From Sinonovacula constricta (taxonomy: Eukaryota; Mollusca; Bivalvia; Cardiida; Solecurtidae): 64,000 nt of DNA. This document shows positions 58,857 through 64,000 of the stretch, one piece after another. Where the stretch lies: the NCBI GenBank assembly GCA_007844125.1, contig CM017556.1:70990697-71054696 (forward strand), read 5' to 3'. The position numbers and the translations under genes were made by a program. A model generated the notes under the pieces. It was not told the origin of the DNA and made no database searches. It saw only the letters and a program-made list of their open reading frames with translations. Position 1 is the stretch's first letter. Every line of letters begins with the position of its first letter.

Positions 58857-58931
58857 CCCTCGCAAGTGCATTTTTATAGCGTCGCCAATTACTGATCAAT
58901 GATCCTAATCAATAATAAAAATAATTAACAT

Positions 58932-60283
58932 TTGTTATTGATCAATATTTTTTGTCTGTTTAAATATTTCACCACCGGAAAATGGACTCACCAGTCTATG
59001 CCGCCATGCTTGATACAGCTGGTTAATAATTTACGCCACAGCGCCATCATAGACAAAATGAAAAACCTAGGCATCGCTGGCAAACCGCTCAAACTTGACA
59101 TCAATTTGTACTCAAATTTGACTGCTCAAGTACTTGTAAATGGAATCACATCAAATGTGTTTCCTGTACTGCAAAGCGTGAGACAGGGAGGGGTTATCTC
59201 CACCTGGATCTGTCTTCTATTTATAGATGATCTGTTAGATAAGCTAACAAATAGCGGATTCGGTCTAACCGTTGATCATCTTAATTGTGGCAATCCCACC
59301 CTTGCAGATGACCTCACAGTATTAAGTCCCAACAAATCATTCCTTGTAAAGCAGCTTGAAATTATTACAAAGTATGCAAACAAATGGGGCTATGAGTTTA
59401 ATCTAGACATATGCAAGTTAATGATATTTCGAAAAGGGTCGGTTATACATGCTTCTTGTCCCTTTGGCACAGGCATTATTACAAGCACTGACTCCACCAC
59501 ACATGTAGGCATAGTTCTGGAAACAACAATGAACAATGATAAGACTATAGACAACAGGTTAACGAAAGCCCGTAGCTGTCTGTTTAACCTACTAAATCTG
59601 GAACGTAGAAAGGTGATCTAAACCCGATTATAATGCGTGATCTTATTAAAAAGATCATTCTACCGTCTGCCCTTTACGGCGCAGAACTATGGTCAAGTAT
59701 GACCCACTCATGCATGCTTAGGCTAGAAAGATTTATCCGACTCGTCGCTAAAAAGGCTCAGCACTTACCAGTCGCAACGAGAACCGATATGGCATTAAGC
59801 CTGTTAGGTCTGCACCCAATGGAATATTACATCGACAAACAAAAATTAAGCTTCTTCCAAAAACTGTGTGGAATGCCAACTGAATGCTTAACTAAACAGT
59901 TTTTCTTGTACAGACTCAATTTATACGCAGTCGGAGATTTTAATCACCAGCTAGGGTTTATTCCAGACATATTCCGCATTCTTACAAAATACAAATTAAT
60001 GAAATGCATTACAGACTACCTCAAAAATAGCACGTTCCCATCAAAATCAATATGGAAACAAATCACATTACGAGCACTAAATACTTACTATGCAGATGAG
60101 TGGAGACGCCGAATAGCAGCTGACGATACTTTCAACCACTTTCGCAACGTGCACAGGGATATTCAGCCATCCAGCTTATGGATCCATTTGCAATCTCGCC
60201 ATGAAATTGTACATGCTATAAGTGCAGCGAATGCACTATCATACACACTTCTACCAAACAATCACATGCAAGCTATGCAATAG
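58932..60283 (+). pseudogene. 5'-truncated non-LTR retrotransposon reverse transcriptase
   Basis: Two nearly adjacent frames (58932-59621 and 59633-60283) read the RT palm onward: MKNLGIAGKPLKLDINLYSN, VLQSVRQGGVISTWICLLFI, the catalytic LADDL (59301-59312), then the thumb and C-terminal part (LPSALYGAELWSSMTHSCML, LGLHPMEYYIDKQKLSFFQK). There is a shift and stop at about 59620. The endonuclease and the first RT motifs are missing. It differs from the L1/Tx1-like LINE at 43 kb; the clade is not certain. Confidence 0.78.
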
Positions 60284-61470
60284 TTCCACACCACGAATCA
60301 TGAAACACATATTGACCGCATGCATCAGTCCATCAGCACAAATGGCGTGACTCCTTTCTGGCCGACGTAATTATCATTGGCGGAAAACACGCATCCTCAT
60401 ACCTTACATCATCCGAGGACACGATGTTTGAGCATCTTTTTCAAACCGAGTTCCTAGTAGCATTCGGTTGTCCAACAAGAAGGCATAAAAGGCTTTGCTA
60501 ACCGATCTTGCAAATTTATCCACGTCTCTCTAAGCTCGTATAAGTATCCTCGAAAATAGTTGAAACACACTGCGGAGAAGTGTCTTGCAATTTTTCTTTC
60601 GGCAAGATTCTGTCTTCGCAAGTTTTAAAAGAAGGGGCCTATACAAACCAATCATACTCATTGTTGTTCATATTAGTTTGCTGTTCTTATTTGTATTATT
60701 CGATAAAATGTTAGACAAGTGCACATTTAATCATGCTTCATTGATCGTCTAGTTTGATGTTACAATTATTTTTTTTTTAATTGCAAATATTTTTGCACAA
60801 ATCCTTAGCTATTACCCTTTATTGGTGTATACGCTTACTACTAAACAAATATTTGATGACAATGATTTGTTCATTAAATTTATGGTAGATACATAATTAT
60901 ATTTATTATTAATATTGTTAATATATATGCTATGCATATTTTCATCTTCAAAATTTAAATTTCTGCCATCATCTTCCATATCATCATTATCATCGTCTCG
61001 GTTTAAATACACTCATTAAAACTCATTATCATCTCAATAAAATCACACTGTTGTAATTGTGTTGCTCATTTATATATTGTTCTGTTTTAACAATAGCAAC
61101 AGCGAAAAGCAGCAACACCTTTATCATTAGAAATACTGTTAGTAACGCCACTAGCAACATCACATTCCGCCATTATGCGATCTCTATCGACAAAGTTAAA
61201 GAATGATATGCAATAATTGTTGCCACTAAATATCTGCCCAGAAATGCGGTGAATATGATCAGTCTTAATTGATTTCTGTTCTCATGTATTTAACCATTTC
61301 TCTACCTGTATTGACGTTTTCCTTACAATAATAATGTATATATATTCATAACTTCATGCTTATACACTGTGTTCATTGTAAATTTAACTTGTACATTATC
61401 TGTTTGTACCATAATGTATTTGCATATGTAATCTCACTGTTAAAGTGGAAATAAAGACGAAAAACAAAAT
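60284..61470 (+). mobile_element. 3' part and probable 3' UTR of the same retrotransposon
   Basis: No clean frame, but 60290-60420 still suggests the end of the C-terminal domain. The stretch ends with GTGGAAATAAAGACGAAAAAC (AATAAA at 61449), a likely polyadenylation signal and 3' end. No poly(A) tail or target duplication was found. Confidence 0.45.
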
Positions 61471-61542
61471 CATTGATATAATCGGATTTGTATTTGTGGC
61501 GAGACTTAAATATTAACATAATATTGATTAAAATGCATTTTC

Positions 61543-61763
61543 AGATTATCAACACTTCAATTATCACGTCTGAAAAAGCTGGTTGTATCATCTTGCGGAC
61601 CACTCCAGATGATGATCAGAGGGAGTTTATGCTACTCAAGGATCCCCAGCAAAAGTTCGGGAATACAGAAATGTCACCCGCGTTTCAACCTGGCGGGTTA
61701 AAGCGTCAGCGCAAACAAGACCTCGAGTGCTTTGTCAGACAAAATTCAGTTGATATTTGTTAA
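61543..61763 (+). CDS. Unassigned 73-codon exon-like frame
   Basis: After a good acceptor (AAAATGCATTTTCAG) the frame reads IINTSIITSEKAGCIILRTT, then DDDQREFMLLKDPQQKFG and ends NSVDIC, stop TAA. The KAGCIILRTTPDDDQREFMLL part faintly resembles the first strands of a Nudix domain (as in NUDT2), but there is no Nudix box. It could be a terminal exon of a gene starting upstream, or chance. I do not assign a function. Confidence 0.25.
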
Positions 61764-62324
61764 TGTTATCTAATTATAACCTGTTACTTTACCCACTTAA
61801 ACAATATAACCCTTATTTTGCAGTTTAATATAAACGTTAATAAAACCATATTAGCTTAAATCTTAATTTAGTTGTGTGAGTAAGTTACTCATCCCGATAT
61901 TATGACGTCAATAAATTGACGTCATATTTAACAAAAATACCTTCAGTATGGGTCATTAAAAATCTCATTATTTCATAAATGCTAAGTCAATTCTAAAAAA
62001 TCTTTCGAATTTGTGATCAGAAATGATAGGAGAATCATGTTTCATTAAAAACAAAAAAATGAAAATTTTGACCATAAGCCCGGTTTTCTCGCGTCGTGCG
62101 TCATATATATACCCAGATTGTCGTCTGCGTGTGAGTAAAATTGATATTTTGTATAACGAACCACTACAAACGCTATCGATCTATTTTTAGAATTGTAGAA
62201 AACAGTAAATTTTAAACGAATAACCAATAGTTTTCATAAGATTTATAAACAAATTAATACAAAGAACTGTACATATAATAATACTGCATACTCGCTATAG
62301 TTATATAATTAAAAAAAACGTCAT

Positions 62325-62452
62325 TTACCGAAATAGGACCCGTACGTTGGGAAGTGTAAATCGCGAAACTTCCCGAATTCGGAACGCCTTGTCCATTTTC
62401 TCTCGATCATTCTCTAGCTACAACGAGAATGTCCGAGGACATCCGCTCGCCT
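62325..62452 (+). repeat. Terminal repeat of the RecQ-associated family, copy 2
   Basis: ACCGAAATAGGACCCGTACG, GTAAATCGCGAAACTTCCCG, CAACGAGAATGTCCGAGG and CATCCGCTCGCC match 36590-36716. It stops at the edge of the following repeat, with no helicase sequence after it. Confidence 0.65.
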
Positions 62453-62495
62453 GTGCACAATTTTTTCAGCATTCCTTATATAGGCGGCGCGCTCC

Positions 62496-62712
62496 AGGAT
62501 TGTTACGTGTATTTCCTTTCTTTTGATGGACATTGGGCTTTGGTTCCTCAATTCCATCTTCACATGAACAGGATGCAACAACCATTTACTCTTCATTTAC
62601 TCTTCTCCTGGTCATTTTTTCTTGATTCAAAAAGTTATTTTTATTTTTAATCAACAATTTTTGTGTAATTCTTCTAATCGAATAATACCTCTCTCTCTCC
62701 CCTCTCTTTCTC

Positions 62713-62776
<64 letters not shown>

Positions 62777-63050
62777 TCTTTCTCTCTCTCTTCATTGCTT
62801 GCATTTGAGAAACCCACCAGGAAGTGCGAGGTTAGAGCTCTGTAAAACCGGTTTAAGCAACCCTGTCAGTCCACATTGCCGAAAGACCGTTCCAAGGCGG
62901 TAACTGTCGGGTTTTCTCTTTTCTGAAATGACTCATCACAGATTTGTTTTTACTTTTATATTTGGCTTGCATGAGAATATCTTTGTCTTGTGCCTTTTCA
63001 AATTTTGGTATATGTTGCAATGCTTATAGGACTTTGTCATATATTCTTAT
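62496..63050 (-). repeat. Dispersed hairpin-core repeat, family A, inverted copy
   Basis: Runs from GTTACGTGTATTTCC to GACTTTGTCATATATTCTT, the reverse complement of the copies at 9.4 and 10.0 kb. The core is at 62812-62915 (GGAAGTGCGAGGTTAGAGC, AAAACCGGTTTAAGC, AAGGCGGTAACTGTCGGG). Where the other copies have a short A-rich stretch, this one has a 100-bp CT microsatellite. Confidence 0.8.
62688..62792. repeat. (CT)n microsatellite
   Basis: CT runs with a few TG interruptions, inside the inverted family A repeat. Confidence 0.95.
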
Positions 63051-63459
63051 TTATTTATATTTTCTGTCTTATGCAGTGGTGTTATAAAACAACTACTCCA
63101 ATTTTTCAATTCTAACTGAAAAATTATGTTAAATAATGCATACAAGTAACCCGATGACTGGTTTGCTCCATGTTTAAAAATCACTTATTAGATAGTCCGG
63201 CCCTCCGTATCGGTTGTTTTTAGCTCTACATGCTTTCTAAAACCATGATTTCATCTTCCAATTCAGAGAACATTATTTGTAGGTCATTATTAATGTATCT
63301 GTCATTCGAAAATAGCATATCATTATCTGCTTGAAAGAAATGGTGAGGTCGACTTATTTATTTCTTTAAAGTATGTGTAAAAATCTTCGTTGTGTAACAT
63401 AGAATTTGTTTGTCCACACACAGCACTTTTTTAACATTCTCCAATATTCTTTAGCGTTT

Positions 63460-63580
63460 TTGTTTGTTGTTGTTTGTTTGTTTGCGGGATGGGGTGTTTT
63501 TGTTTGTTTTTTGTTGTTGTTGTTTTCTTTTTTGTTGTCGTTTTTTGTTTTGTTGTTTTTGTTGTTTTGTTCTAGTTATT
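63460..63580. repeat. GTT/GTTT-rich simple sequence
   Basis: Low-complexity TTTGTTGTTG tract. The open frames across it on both strands are not genes. Confidence 0.85.
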
Positions 63581-64000
63581 TGTTCCAATTTATTCGTTTT
63601 ATTTCTACTATAAAGACATTGTGTATATAAAATTATATATTCTGTTCTAGCTTTTGCCATGTTTTGCCTGTTAAAATAATCTTTGTTATAATTCCTTGGA
63701 TGTTCAAAAAATATTTTTGTGTTCCTACACGAATTGTCAATACAATTGTTTTTCGGCGCACCTTGACACTTGTTTTCATTTTTTCATTTGTTTTTTTTTT
63801 AATATTGGCTCTGCTATATTACACATGAATTGATAATAAGTAAATAAGAAAAGAGTCTAGTATCAAAATTTGCACAGATATTTAACTCTAAACTAGACAA
63901 AGACAAACTGTAATAAAATAATACAGTAATAAAATAAACTATCAACTTATGTAGAGTGGATAAAAGCCTCCGCAACCTTAACCTTCCAAATGAGAGAGTA

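Overview
The window reads as invertebrate nuclear DNA, most likely from a bivalve mollusc. It is AT-rich, with long introns, sparse exons with GT-AG borders, abundant minisatellites, and dispersed repeats of a kind I remember from bivalve genomes. The species cannot be fixed from the sequence alone. There is no bacterial-type gene organisation; most open frames longer than 60 codons are chance or transposon-derived.

Region 1 (about 4.5-33.4 kb, minus strand) is one large gene. I could assemble 13 exons with consistent splice phases: a signal peptide, seven immunoglobulin-like domains, one fibronectin type III domain, one transmembrane segment and a cytoplasmic tail with repeated tyrosine motifs. 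The layout resembles nephrin/SYG-2-type adhesion receptors. The last Ig exon carries an in-frame TAA, and the exon after the membrane segment can be reached through two donors 4 bp apart that give different tails. The introns hold a Ty3/gypsy fragment with an intact RNase H-integrase frame (15.1-17.4 kb), a Penelope-like reverse transcriptase remnant (22.5-23.5 kb), several minisatellites (35-37 bp, 13 bp, 41 bp and 82 bp units) and dispersed repeats with a shared hairpin-bearing core.

Region 2 (about 34.9-36.1 kb, minus strand) is a heavily decayed non-LTR retrotransposon.

Region 3 (about 36.6-58.9 kb) is the most unusual part. A broken RecQ-like helicase gene runs on the plus strand (36.9-40.3 kb). 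A broken multi-exon gene that I recognise as DUF6589-like runs on the minus strand (58.4-50.4 kb). The DUF6589-like gene starts head-to-head with a second, truncated RecQ 5' end at 58.6 kb. About 215 bp containing the RecQ start region is present in direct orientation at both ends (36.79 and 58.50 kb). I interpret this as the degenerate remains of a RecQ/DUF6589 mobile element with a shared bidirectional start region. Nested inside it, a nearly full-length L1/Tx1-like LINE (43.26-49.45 kb) with a 16-bp target duplication and poly(A) tail has split an older dispersed repeat; a second copy of that repeat without the LINE lies at 54.5 kb.

Region 4 (58.9-61.5 kb) holds a different, 5'-truncated non-LTR retrotransposon on the plus strand. 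The last 2.5 kb has an unassigned 73-codon exon-like frame, a third copy of the terminal sequence of the RecQ-associated family, and a reverse-oriented copy of the hairpin-core repeat.
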